Shown here piece after piece: positions 42,785-55,037 of a stretch of 64,000 nt of DNA (within the stretch, counting starts at the first letter, position 1; every line of letters starts with the position of its first letter). This DNA comes from Verticillium longisporum (taxonomy: Eukaryota; Ascomycota; Sordariomycetes; Glomerellales; Plectosphaerellaceae), in contig JAETXT010000008.1 in assembly GCA_019188255.1 (NCBI GenBank), positions 1,364,001 to 1,428,000 on the forward strand, given 5' to 3'. The notes below the pieces were generated by a model that had not been told where the DNA came from, did no database searches, and saw only the letters and a program-made list of their open reading frames with translations. The position numbers were made by a program, and so were the translations under genes.

Positions 42785-43265
42785 CTACTCGAACACCTCT
42801 ATTCAGGGCCGTATGGACCTATTAAAAGCGATAGATCGAGGAGTAGATCATGCTAATATAGAAAGATCGCGGATATAGAGAGGAAGGGAGTTTTATACGT
42901 AACTATATGACTAGCTTCGATATAAGCTTTCTTCCGGCCCCTAACCTAGCAGGTTCTTAGGCCGGTCCTACCGATCCGACATTTGAGCTACTTTACGCCT
43001 TAATAGAAGTCGCATATAGTGAATCAAGTGGTGTTTCTTCCAAGCGATAGGCAGAGGATCAATTCGAGACCTCGTCGAAGAGACAACGAACATAGACTAG
43101 TCAGCCATCGTGCCAATGCAAAGACCCTAAGGCGGCTGATTGGCGGAGACCAAGCTAAGCTACTGGAAGAGGAAGTGCCGCGCAATTAGAGTCAAATTGA
43201 GCCAAATCTAACTGCAGCGCAAGTTCCAAGCGTACTATAATACAAGTCTCACATGTAATGTAGTT
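42785..43265 (+). pseudogene. Coiled-coil protein gene, 3' part beyond the gypsy element
   Basis: Joining 35668 to 42785 across one copy of TCGCC continues a plus-strand frame (PYSNTSIQGRMDLLKAIDRG). That frame stays open for about 35 codons and is then broken by TAG, TAA and TGA stops, nearly all explicable as Q, R or W codons changed by C/T or G/A transitions. Later pieces still look coding (SYWKRKCRAIRVKLSQI, LQRKFQAYYNTSL). Composition is intermediate between island and repeat block. It is probably the downstream half of the gene begun at 35196. Confidence 0.5.
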
Positions 43266-43309
43266 TTTGCAGGTGAACAAAGGTCCATTATGACGTGGAT
43301 CCGGATATG

Positions 43310-43555
43310 ATGTCAGACTGTGTCACGGACTGAGAAGGAGCACATGTGACGGGCGGCCACGTGTGCAGACGACGACGACATGCGGCACTCTGAACGCGAG
43401 GAGACCTGATTCTTGTCGTTTTCCTTCCCTAGCGCCTCGTCTTATATCTAGAAGCGATTCTAGCTATACTATGTACTGGAGCAATAGGTCCTCGATTTGA
43501 GCTTCCTAGCCTGATTGACTTAAAAACTAAACTATATTGCAAGATCCAAAAATGG
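43310..43555. other. Weakly RIPed remnant inside the AT-rich block
   Basis: This stretch keeps normal CA/TG content and balanced composition (for example TGTCACGGACTGAGAAGG and GGCGGCCACGTGTGCAG). No coding frame is evident. It starts with TG and could be an LTR or promoter remnant, or simply host DNA that RIP did not reach. Confidence 0.4.
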
Positions 43556-43595
43556 CTTGAGATCTAAATATAACCCTTAAATCGCAAGTAGCCTA

Positions 43596-43646
43596 AGATC
43601 TAGATATAGCGTAGATCTAGAAAAGATCTAGATATAGCGTAGATCT
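43596..43646 (+). repeat. Two 23-bp direct repeats, 28-bp period
   Basis: The unit beginning AGATCTAGATATAGCG occurs at 43596-43618 and again at 43624-43646. It marks the sharp return to RIPed sequence on the right. Confidence 0.8.
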
Positions 43647-44009
43647 ATAAGGGTCTTATATAGGCTTAGGAATATTTAAATAGTTATATTTAAATATTAT
43701 AGAGGAGTAGATATTTAAGTTCTCTTAGCTATTTAGATAAAATCTATAAACTTCATTAAGTTAATTTATTTATTTATAGAGCTTATATAGATAATTAAAC
43801 TAATCTAACTAAGTTTAATATATATTATAGGTAAGTAGACTATATAGGCGAGTAGGCTATTTATTTTAACTTCTTTTACTATTTTAATTAATAATTTAAT
43901 AATAAGATATTAGATTAAATTAAAATTAACTTATCGCTATTATCTAATTCTAATATAATTAATTAGTAAATTCTTATATTATAATTAATCTTTCTTTAAA
44001 TACTATAAT

Positions 44010-44368
44010 TATTAAGAGGGTTTTACTATTTATATAAACTTTAATTTATTACTTTAGCTATACTTAAGAGCTCTAAGTAAGTAGGGTTAGTAATATAAGA
44101 CTTATAATAATTATTAATACTATCTATCTAATTTACTACTACCTACTTAATCTATAGATTACTAGGTCTAGGATTTATTACTCCTATAAGTATATAATTT
44201 ATAGCCCCTATAATTACTATAATAGTAGATCCTATATAATAGCTACTAACCTAAGTAATCCCTTAATATTAATTTAATATTACCTATCTTTCCTTCATAA
44301 ATAAGATTATTTTAAAGATTAATCTTAACTTCTATTAAATAGATTAATAACTATTCTATTATACTTAC
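44010..44368 (+). repeat. Repeat family A, copy 1
   Basis: It starts TATTAAGAGG followed by TTTTACTATTTATATAAA. It is similar along its length to 51819-about 52200 and to the reverse complement of the right part of 59686-60054. The TA start fits a RIPed TG terminus, so it may be an LTR or a short non-autonomous element. The right edge abuts a minus-strand LTR. Confidence 0.65.
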
Positions 44369-45069
44369 TATAGGAGATAGGGTCTTATAACCCTTCTAAT
44401 AGCTAGAATAAAAGCTAAACTATATCGATATCTATATTATTAGAAAGAAAAAAAGCGAAGCTATATAATAGTATAACTTTTATACGATTCTATAGAACTA
44501 TTAAGTAATAATAACTATTTAACTTCCCTTATCTCTTATTAGCTTAGTTTATAAGCTAGAGTAGAACTAACTCTACTTCCCCGCAGATCTAGAAGTAGCC
44601 TATACGCCTTATCTATGCCTAGCCCTTAAGGGTTAATCTATTATATATAGAGCAACTCCCCTATTCTACTTTTTAGAATTTTTATAATAAGAATATATCT
44701 TTATTTTTAAGTAAAATCGTTACTTCCTATTATATAGTAACTCTTATCTAATTTTAATACTCTTAACTATTATAAATAGATACTCTTCTAGATAGGCCTT
44801 ACTTCCTTTAAAGTTAATCTAAGTACTTATATTAATTTAATCTAAAAACGCTTATTTCTATTCTTATCGAAAAATATACTAATCTATAGCTAAAAATTAG
44901 GGCTATTAAGATCTTTAATTTATTTCTTCCTCCAATACTTCTTTCTAAAAACATAACGACTTCTATCTCTCCTTTCCTTTTATATTCCTTTATTAAATTA
45001 TCTCTCTATAATCCCTTTATCTATTAAGATAATATTACTTTTAATTATTATTTAGAACTTAGATTAATA
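44369..45069 (-). repeat. 701-bp LTR, inverted copy
   Basis: Reverse complement of the solo LTRs at 46460-47159 and 58174-58874 over the whole length. No target duplication is visible (CTTAC on the left, GGTTA on the right), so it may be one end of a broken element or a rearranged copy. Confidence 0.75.
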
Positions 45070-46459
45070 GGTTATAAGCCTAGCTTTATAATCTATATTA
45101 AAATCGAACTATAAATAATCGAATAATTAGTTCTTTAATTATTTTATATTTTTAATTATTCTTTTAATTACTATATATTAGGTTATTTTAATATCTAATA
45201 ATCTATTATTAATTTTTAGAAGATCCTCTATCTTCTAATATACTTCTTATACTTCTCTTAACGATAGCTCCTCTCTTTATTAAATAATCGTAATTATTAG
45301 TTTACCTTTTAATTAAATCTATATCCTTTCTTTAATAGTTTCTTATATTATTATCCTTTAATATCTAAGGTCTATTTTTAATTATAATATATTTTAAAAA
45401 ATCTTTTCTTTTCTAATATATTTTATATAATAATATCTCTTCTCGTTCTCGAATAATCGTTATTAATAGTTTATATTTTACTATATATAAACCTATTTTA
45501 TATACTCTTTAACTATAAATAAAGGTTCTTTTAAGCTATCCTTTAAGAAGCTTAAGGGTAATAATAAATATAAGATTTAGATTATATAAATTAGATCTTT
45601 TTTCCTCTCTTAGGGAATAAAATTAGAAAAAGTAATTTAACCTCTTCCTATTAATTCCTTTAAATGAAGCTCTTAAAGCTATAAATAATATATTAAGTAT
45701 TCTAGATATAGGCCTATTTATTTAAGTTAATAGCCTATTAGATCCCTTAGAATCTAGAATAAATTATAAGAGCTATATAAACTGAAAGGGTTTTAAGCGA
45801 ATTTCAACGTTTTAATATCGTTTTTTACTCTAGATCCTTTTAATTTTAATTCTATAGAAGACTTCTTTTATAAAGTTAAAGAATTATTAGAAGAATTAAA
45901 GAATAGAAAAATAGACCTTCTTAAATAAATAATAAAAGCCTAAGTCCTTTATAAAATATAGGAAGGAAATAAAAATATAATTACTTTTATTATATAGGCT
46001 CTATATTAAGACCTTTCTAATTATTTATTAGAAAAATTATATCTTCCCTTTTAGATTCTAATAGATCCTAGAAGAATAAATGGAAAATTTTAACTCTTTA
46101 AGGAACTAGAAAACCCTTAAAGATATTCAAAAAACCCTAGAAAAAGACTAAGGGTCTATTTTATAGAAATTATAAAATGAAGAATTATATAGAAGAAGAT
46201 ATAATGCCCTAGCTAGGTTATTACTAGGATACTAGGTAGGATACCCTATATATAACTAGATACGCTATATAGACTAATAGGATTACTTATATATTTATAA
46301 CTAGATTATAATATTTAAAGTAATCCTATTATTAACCTAATTATAATCTATAATAATAGGATTATAATAATAATAATAAGCTATCTAATATAGGCTTACT
46401 ATTTAATATAATAAGGATAGGATAAATAAATATAAAAGGATAGATATTCTTATATTTAT
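45070..46459. other. RIPed repeat DNA, unclassified
   Basis: Very AT-rich, nearly free of CA/TG, with short stop-ridden frames. No motif was firm enough to assign an element class. Confidence 0.5.
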
Positions 46460-47159
46460 TATTAGTCTAGGTTCTAAGTAACGGCTAAAGGTAATATTAT
46501 CTTAATAGATAAAGGGATAATAGAGAGATAAATAGATAAAGGGATATAAGAGGAAGGGAGAGATAGAAGTCGTTATATCTCGAGAAGGAGGCGTTAGATA
46601 GAGGAGCAGCTTAAAGATCTTAGTAGCCCTGATTTTTGGCTATAGAATAGTATAGTTTTCGATAGGAACGGAGGTAGGCGTTATCGGAAGGAATTAATAT
46701 AAGTACTCGGATTAATCCTAAGGGAGGTATAGCCTATCTTAGAAGATATCTATTTATAATAATTAAGGGCGTTGAAATTGGATAGGAATTATTACGTAAT
46801 AGGAAGTAAAGCTTTTACTTAAAAATGAAGATATATTATTATTATAAAAACCCTAAAAAGTAGGTCAGGGGAATTACTCTATATTTAATAGATTAACCCT
46901 TAGGGACTAGGCGTAGATAAGGCGCTTAGACTACCTCTAGATCTATAGGGAAGTAGAGTCGGTTCTACTCTAGCTTATAAGCTAAGCTAATAAGAGATAA
47001 GAGAAATTAAATGGTTATTACTATTTAATAGTTCTATAGAATTATATAAAAAATGTACTATTATTAGCTCCGCTTTTTATCTTTCTAATAATATAGATAT
47101 TAATATAGTTTAGCTTTTATTTTAGCTATTAGAAGGGTTATAAGACCCTATCTCCTATA
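46460..47159 (+). repeat. Solo LTR, 700 bp, with TTTAT target duplication
   Basis: It begins TATTAGTC and ends CCTATA, flanked by TTTAT on both sides (46455-46459 and 47160-47164). A single LTR with matching duplications implies LTR-LTR recombination that removed the internal region. It is the same family as 44369-45069 and 58174-58874. Confidence 0.85.
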
Positions 47160-47164
47160 TTTAT

Positions 47165-50100
47165 ATATATATTCTTTCTTATAATAATAATTAATCTAAG
47201 TCTTATTTTATATTTATTATAATAAATATATAATGCTTTATAATACTATATTATCTTAGAATTATAATCTAAGCTTCTATTAATAGTAACCCTAACCTTC
47301 TAATAATATCCCCCTTAGAAGCTATTAAATCGTAATATTTCAATTACTCTTATTTAATAAATTTACCTTATAATCCTAAATAATAATTATTAGGAAAATA
47401 AGCCCCTAATCGAATAATAAGAAGGAGGGATCTATAGTCGGTAATACTATATTTAAGGATGCTATACCTACCCTTAATACGATCCTTAGGATAAAAAGGA
47501 AAACTAGCTCCTTAAAGAGTAAATAGAAAATAAAGGAATTATAGGACCTCGGCTCTATTACTTAGAATTAGCTCCCTTTAATAGGAAAAAGAGCAAGCTC
47601 TTAGGATTTCTAATCTACCTTTAAGCCTTCTAACTCTTCTATAGAAGGGACCTCTATACTAAAGTAAATAAAGTCTTTAATATTACCGCCTTCTTATAGG
47701 GTAATACTTTATTTTAATTTAAATTAATTTAGAAAGACTATTTTATACAATTAATTAAGATTTAAGATAAGATTATAAAGGAAGTCTTCGCTAGCTTCGC
47801 TTAATTTAAGAAACGCCTCTAAGAGACCTTCGGAGACCCCGATAAAGAAAGAACTATAGATAATACCTCTAGAACCTCTATTAGAAAGGTTCCGCTACCG
47901 ATTATACTATTAAGTTTTAATAATATACTTTATACTTTAGCTTAGATAATAAGCCCCTTATAGCTATATATTATATAAGCCTTAAGGATAAAGTAAAAGA
48001 TAAGCTAGTTAAGCTTAATAAACTAGACGAGTTTACTATATTTACTATTATAGTTATTAAAATTAATAATCGCTTATATAAACGATAATAGGAAAAGCGA
48101 GGCTATTCTATAGAGCGGTCTTTATATTATTCCTATCCTAATATAGGACGGAAATATTACCGCTAATACTACTAACCCTATATTAATATAGCCTAGAATT
48201 AAATAGGATATACTAGCCCTATAGAACTCGATAATACTAGATATAGGAAGCCTATACCTAATAAAAATATTAAATACTATAATTATAATAAGAATAAGTA
48301 TATAGCCCGTAAATACTATTAACTTAAGAAGGCCTAGAAGCTAATAAACGAATAATAATTTAACTATATATAATACTAGGACTATAATAGTATAAACTAG
48401 ACCCTCTATTATTAAGATAGCTACCCTATATATAAAGATAGTAAGGAATAGAATAGATAGTTCCCTAGGGAAGCTATCAAGAAACGAACCCTAACTATAA
48501 TAATATCCTTAAAAAAGGAGAAGCGTATTTAGAAATAGGCTTAATAGGCTATACCCGAGAACTAGGGGATCGATACCGACGAGGAATAAGCTTATAAATA
48601 AGCTTACCCTAAGCCTTAATTAATACCCTATATAGGACTAATAAACGATAAGGAATAGGAGGAATATACTTATATTAACGAAGAAGAATCCCTATTAAGA
48701 TAAATCTAACTTTATATACCTATATAAGTATATAAAGTTAATAGTATTAGCGAAATTAATAATACTTTAATACTATAGGAAGAATTTATATATTATAGAA
48801 TGATATTATAGAAAGTCCGAGTAAGGAAGTAAAAACGTATAAAGGAGAATATATAATTTATAATTAAGGATTACTCTATACTCTATTATACTTATAAACG
48901 ATATTATTAGCTATTTTAGCTAGAATATATTTATAATAATTATAAATATTACTTTATAGAGAAAGCTATGTACTAGTTTCTTCTATATAATCGCTAATTA
49001 GAACCTAAAATAATGATAGAATTCTAATAGGAAGGTCGAAAGTAGATCCTTTATATAGATAAATATAATTAAAGGTAGCTAACGTTTCGCCTAGATCCTA
49101 TTTATTATAATAAATATTATTAAATTAATATAAAATAGGAGGGCTATAATAATAATATATACTGTATATATTATATTATTAAAGCTAAGGATTAGAGGCT
49201 TTACTATATAAAAAATATTAAGAAGCTACTCTTTAAAGTCTATTATAAAAATAAGGCTAATAATAATAGTTTAGATAGACTATCTATAATATAGCTGCCT
49301 ACTATACCCCCGCCTTCGGGAAAAGGTAAGTATTAATTAAATAGAAATAGCGATTTATAAAGGAAATAAGAATAATATATTCCGCTAAATAAACCTATAA
49401 TATAAAGTACCTCTATATAAGAATAAACGTAGAAGGTCGATAAATAAATATATTATTAGATAATAGTATTTAAAGTAATTATATAAGCCTTAAATATATT
49501 AATAAGAATTAAATTATATAGAAATATAAGGAGGAACTATATTAACTAAATAGAATAGAAGGATAAGCGGTCTTATATAGAGGAGGAATCGTAAATATAG
49601 AGACTACGCCCTTCTTAGTATTTATTTCCTATTAATAAAGTTATATAACCTTTAATATTATTAATATAGGAGGAAAATAAATTATCCTAGGCATCTTATA
49701 GCGTATATAATAGAACCCTTAAATTAATTAAATAGCTAGCTATATCTAGTGGAGTACGTTAGCCCCTAAGGAAAGACCTATAAACGGTCTCTTAAGCGAC
49801 CTCTAACTAGCCCTTATAAATAGGGATAATTTAAAAGAGATAACTCTAGAAGAGTTTATGAAAGAATAGTAAAATAAGCTATAAAATGTACTTAGAGAAT
49901 ACTAGAAATATAAGAAAACCTTCTAGGAAGAAGTTAATATAGTATTACCTAAGTATATATACTATAATTACGAGATCCTAATTAAAGAGGGGAAAAGCCC
50001 TCGGTTTAATAAAATCTATAGATTAACCCCCTAATAGATAGATACTCTTAATAAATACTTTAAGGAAAACCTTAAAAAGGGATATATCCGATTATCGATA

Positions 50101-51818
50101 TCCTTAATAGGATATCCTATTCTCTCTATATTAAAAAAGAATAATAAAGAAAGACTATATATCGATTATAGATAATTAAACGATATTACTATTAAGAATT
50201 ATTATCTATTAACTTACCTCTAATCTTAGAATTATAAAATATATTAATTAAAATTAATTAGTTTATAATACTTAACTTTAAAAGAGCATATAACCTTATA
50301 TATATTAAGGATAGGGAAGAATAGAAAATAGTATTTCGAATATAATAAAGATATTATAAATATTTAATTATATTATTTAGATTAATTAATACCCTTATAA
50401 CTTTCTAGAATATAATTAATAACGTTCTAAGGGAATTTCTAGATATCTTTATAATAATATACTTTAATAATATCTTAGTTTTCTCGAAAATAATAGAAAG
50501 CTATAGAGGGTATATCTATTAGGTCCTTATACGATTATATTAATATAAGCTATTAATAGAACCCGAAAAAGCTAAGTTCTATATATAGGAAGTAGATTTC
50601 CTAGGGTATATAATTACTTTAAGGGAAATTGGAATAGAAAAATCTAAAGTAATAGCTATTAGGAAATAGCCTATATTAAAGAATATTAAGGATATTAAAG
50701 TATTCCTAGGTTTTATTAATCTTTATTAACGATTTCTAAAAAGATATAATGAATTCATTAGCCCTTTAATAAACCTTATAATTAAAGATATAGAGTTTAT
50801 ATAGAATAAACTCTAAGAAAAGGCATTTTATTAGATTATCGATACTATCCTTAGCGAACCGATCCTCTAGATAATAGACCCCGGAAAACCTATAGAAGTC
50901 GAGATAGATATATCTAACTTCGCTATTAGGGGATAACTAGGATAGAGGGACGATTAAGGACGTCTATAACTAATAGCTTTCTTCTTAAAAAAGCTATATA
51001 GACTAGAGCTTAATTACTAGATCTATAATAAAGAATTTATAGTAATTATCGAAGCCTTTAAAGAATAGAAGACTTATTTCTTAAGAATATAATATAAAAT
51101 TAAAGTTTATATTAGCTATAAGAACTTCGTTTATTTTATAATTAGTAAAGATTAAATAAATAGAATTCCTCTTAGAATTTAATTTTATTATTATCTATTA
51201 TAAGTAATTAGAAACTAGTAAAGCTAATATCTTAAATAGATATTTAAACTATAAATAAAATACGCCCTTAAATATTAATACTATCCTAGTAGAAGATAAA
51301 AAAGGGAATCTTATCCTTTATTACTATATATTAATCATTATAACTTATATAATACCTATTAACTTATTTACGGAAATCCTAGATCTTATTTAATAGGTAT
51401 ATAGGGCTAAGGCTTATAGATATTAAGGAATAGGGAAGACCTTTACTCGATTTAGGAAATACTATAATTTTAAAGGAACTAAATAAAACATTATTATAAT
51501 TATTTATAATTATAACCTCTATGAAAAAAGTAAAGTAGAGAGATATAAACCCTATAGAGAACTTAAGGCTTTACCTATATTAATAGTAACCTAGGAATTA
51601 ATCTTATTAGACTTATTAATTAACCTTCTACTATCTAAAGAACTATATATAAGAACTATATATAATAATACCTTAATTATTATAGACCGATTAACTAAGT
51701 ACTCTTATTTTCTACTATATAAAGCTATAAATATAGTGGAAGACCTCGCCTATATATTCCTCTATAATATTATAAGATAGTATAGACTATTAAGGGAATT
51801 AATATCTAATAGAGATAA
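47165..51818 (+). mobile_element. Second Ty3/gypsy element, plus strand, RIPed and truncated
   Basis: In order on the plus strand: a gag region with a zinc knuckle near 48,265-48,310 whose cysteines read as Tyr (YNYNKNKYIARKYY, TGT to TAT by RIP); reverse transcriptase near 50,130-50,500 (ERLYIDYR, then LNDITIKN); RNase H near 50,880 (EIDISNFAIRG); and the integrase core near 51,670-51,818 (DRLTKYSYF, ISNRDN). It is cut inside integrase at about 51818 by repeat A. No LTR pair was found. Confidence 0.75.
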
Positions 51819-52200
51819 TATTAAGAGCGCTTTACTATTTATATAAACCCTAATTCATTACTTTAGCCATGCTTAAGAGCTCTAAATAGGTAGGGTTAAT
51901 AATATAAGATTTATAATAATTATTAATACTATCTCTCTGATTTACTACTATTTATATAAATTAGTTATACCTATTTAATTTATAGATTATATAAGCTATA
52001 AATTATATACTCCTAGGGGTAGTAAATCCCAGCCCCTAGTAATTATTATATCAGTGAATCCTATATAGTAATTACTAACCTAGGTAATCCTAATCCCCTA
52101 ATATTAGTTTAATACTAGCTATCTTTTCTTTATAGATAGGATTGCTTTAGGGATTAATATTAGGCTCTATTATCTAGGTTAATAGCTACTCTAATATACT
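51819..52200 (+). repeat. Repeat family A, copy 2, inserted in gypsy integrase
   Basis: It starts TATTAAGAGCGC followed by TTTACTATTTATATAAACCC. It interrupts the integrase frame of the element at 47165-51818. The right edge is approximate because similarity to copy 1 fades around 52,200. Confidence 0.6.
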
Positions 52201-55037
52201 TATAGTCCCTAGTCTCTAGTATATTAGATCTATTATCCTAATCTATAAAATGAATAATATAAATAAGTAATAATAGAAGAATAATAGATAGAATAAGGAA
52301 AAACGCAGCTTAATACTATTATTCCTATAATCGCTAAATCCCTAATCTCTAGTACTATAGATTAGTTAAATTAACTATTAAATAGCTCTCTAAGGAAATG
52401 AATTAAATTGTAATTAAATAATAGAAATAGGCCTTTAAGCCTTTTAATAAAGGAAATAAATAATTAATTAAATAGCGCTCTTATAATAGCTAGATACGGG
52501 CTCTTAAAGTATCTAAATTACTAATTCATTAATTAAAAGTAGAGGAATAATTATTATTAGCCTTTATTAGCTTTTTAATAGGAATAATAGGATTAAACTA
52601 CTTAAATAGGATTAATAGAGCCTATTAAGCTAGTTTAGTAAATACTATATTCTAGGGATCTATATATCTAATTAATAGTTTATAATAACTTTATTCCTTT
52701 TACTTTTCCTCTTCTCTATATTATATACTTTGTTTATAAGTTAGCTAGCTTAATTTACTATTTTAGAGCTTCGACGATTAGTAAATCCCCTTTTTTATTA
52801 CTCTCTTTCTCTCTCTCTTACCTTTAATAATACCTCCTAAACGTAAAGCCCCTATACTTATTACCCCTCTTATTAAGTATATAGCGAAGTATAAGAACTT
52901 AATTAATATTAATTATAGGAGCTATTAATCTAGGGTATAGAGTATATTTATAGTAATATCTATAAGGTCTACTATTTAAAGTACTTAAAGTCTTATTTTA
53001 TAAATAAATAAATTAAAATAGGTGCTAATAGTATATATTTCGATCTTAAGCTTAAAGGCTCTTAATATTATAAATATACTACTAGGTATTCTTATAAATA
53101 AATATAAACTTCTATAATCTCTATTTTCTAATATCTATAGCTCTAACGATTATTATCTTAGCTTAATTAATACTTTTAAGCCTATTATAAAGTTTTTAGA
53201 GGCCTAGGATAAAAAGAATAAACTAATAAGCTTCTTTCTTTTATATTTCCTTAATTATTTAATTATATAATCTATTAAAAGGGGATATAGGATATAGAGA
53301 AATAATATATTATTATTATAAGTGTACTATTAATTATTAAAGAGGAAGAGGCTAAAGAGGGTAATAACTTTAATAAAGACCTAGATAATCTTAATAATAT
53401 AGAGTATAAAGTAGCTAAGTATATTATTACTCTATAGCTCTTCGATTACCTATAATAGGATTCTCTTAAGTAATTAAGCTTAGAGTCCTTAGACTCCAAG
53501 GCCTAATCTATTCTTCAGAGCTATTACTTTACTATTTTATTATTCCTAGAGTACCCGTTTTTAAGCTTTATTAATTATATTTAATATTATTTACTTTTAC
53601 CTTTTAATTACTCTTTTCTTAATATTTAATTTATCTTTTAATTTTAATTATAATTTTATTAAAGCTTATTAGTACTTTTAATACTTAGTTTAATACTCCC
53701 TTAATTATTAAATCTATTAAGTTATTACTTCTAGCGATCTAATAGATTTTATTAATTTTATTTTCTTTATAGCTTTATTATAATATTATAAGATCTATTA
53801 TTAAGTATTTCTCTACTATTATTAACTAATTAAATTAAATATTAATAGAGCGAGTAGCTATTAGTATATATTATTATCCTTAAGAGTAATAGATCTAAGT
53901 ATTTATAGATCTCTTTAAGTATTTATTTAAGGATATAAGCTATATTAAAGCTATTAATTATATTATAGATTTCGCTAGCTAGAATTAATTATATAATTTA
54001 CTTATATTTAATAGACTATTAATAGAGAATATTACTATATACTATAAAGGCATTCTCTTAATTACTAGATCGTTTATTATTTAGGAGGATAATAAATCCG
54101 ATCTATAAATTAAAATCCTTATTATTAATAAAGGAGCTATTAATAAATATATAAAGCTAAGCTATTAAAAGATCTAAGTATATATAACTTAAGCTATAGC
54201 CTATATTAGCGATCTACTATTATATATATTTATTAAGCTATTTAAAGTCGTCCTCTTATAGGTTCTTAGTTTAGGCTATAATATAGAAATCGAAGGCTAT
54301 TTCTAGTTAATAGGTTAAAGTAATATAAATATTATAAGCTCTCTAAGTAATATATTATTACTCTTAGCTTATTATCCTTAATAGTACTAGCTCTAAGCGA
54401 TTACTTTAACCTTTCTATTATATTATTAGATTATTAGCTCTAACTTTAATAATATAGCTATTAAAGATATTATTAGATCCTATATTAAGGATAGAAATAG
54501 GCTTTACTTAGAAGCTAATATTATTAAGCGCTATTTATTCCTTTTATATAAATACGGGCTCTCTAAGGTTAAGGGTATTATTAATCTATATTCTAATTAA
54601 TCTAAAGCTCTCTCTAGCTCTAATTAGAAGTAAATATAGATCGTAGCCTATTAGAATAGTATTTAGATACTCTCTATAATAACGCTAATAGATTATAAAT
54701 TAATAGAGATCTAATTCTATAATACTATAGAGCGGCTTTATAATATAGAAGACGATTCCTTCTAAGTATCTATATTATAGCTCTTTAGGAATATATAGGA
54801 GAATATTATATAATAGATCTTTAGCGCTCTAAGTATAAGCTTAATTAATATCCTAGAGTATTAATTAATAGCTATATTATTATAATATTAATATAATTAC
54901 TAGGATTAGCTATTAATTATAGTATATAATTATAGGCGATTATATTAATAGTATTATCTTCTTTTAATTACTATACCCTTAAATTACTAATTTTGATTTC
55001 TTATAGAGGGCTTAAGGGAGGCCTTTTACCTCTCTTA
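52201..55037. other. RIPed repeat DNA with a long broken plus-strand reading
   Basis: No intact frame. Around 52,830 a plus-strand reading starts PPKRKAPILITPLIK and can be followed, with many stops, toward 54,990. It may be a transposon protein of unknown class. No pair of terminal repeats was found. Confidence 0.4.
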
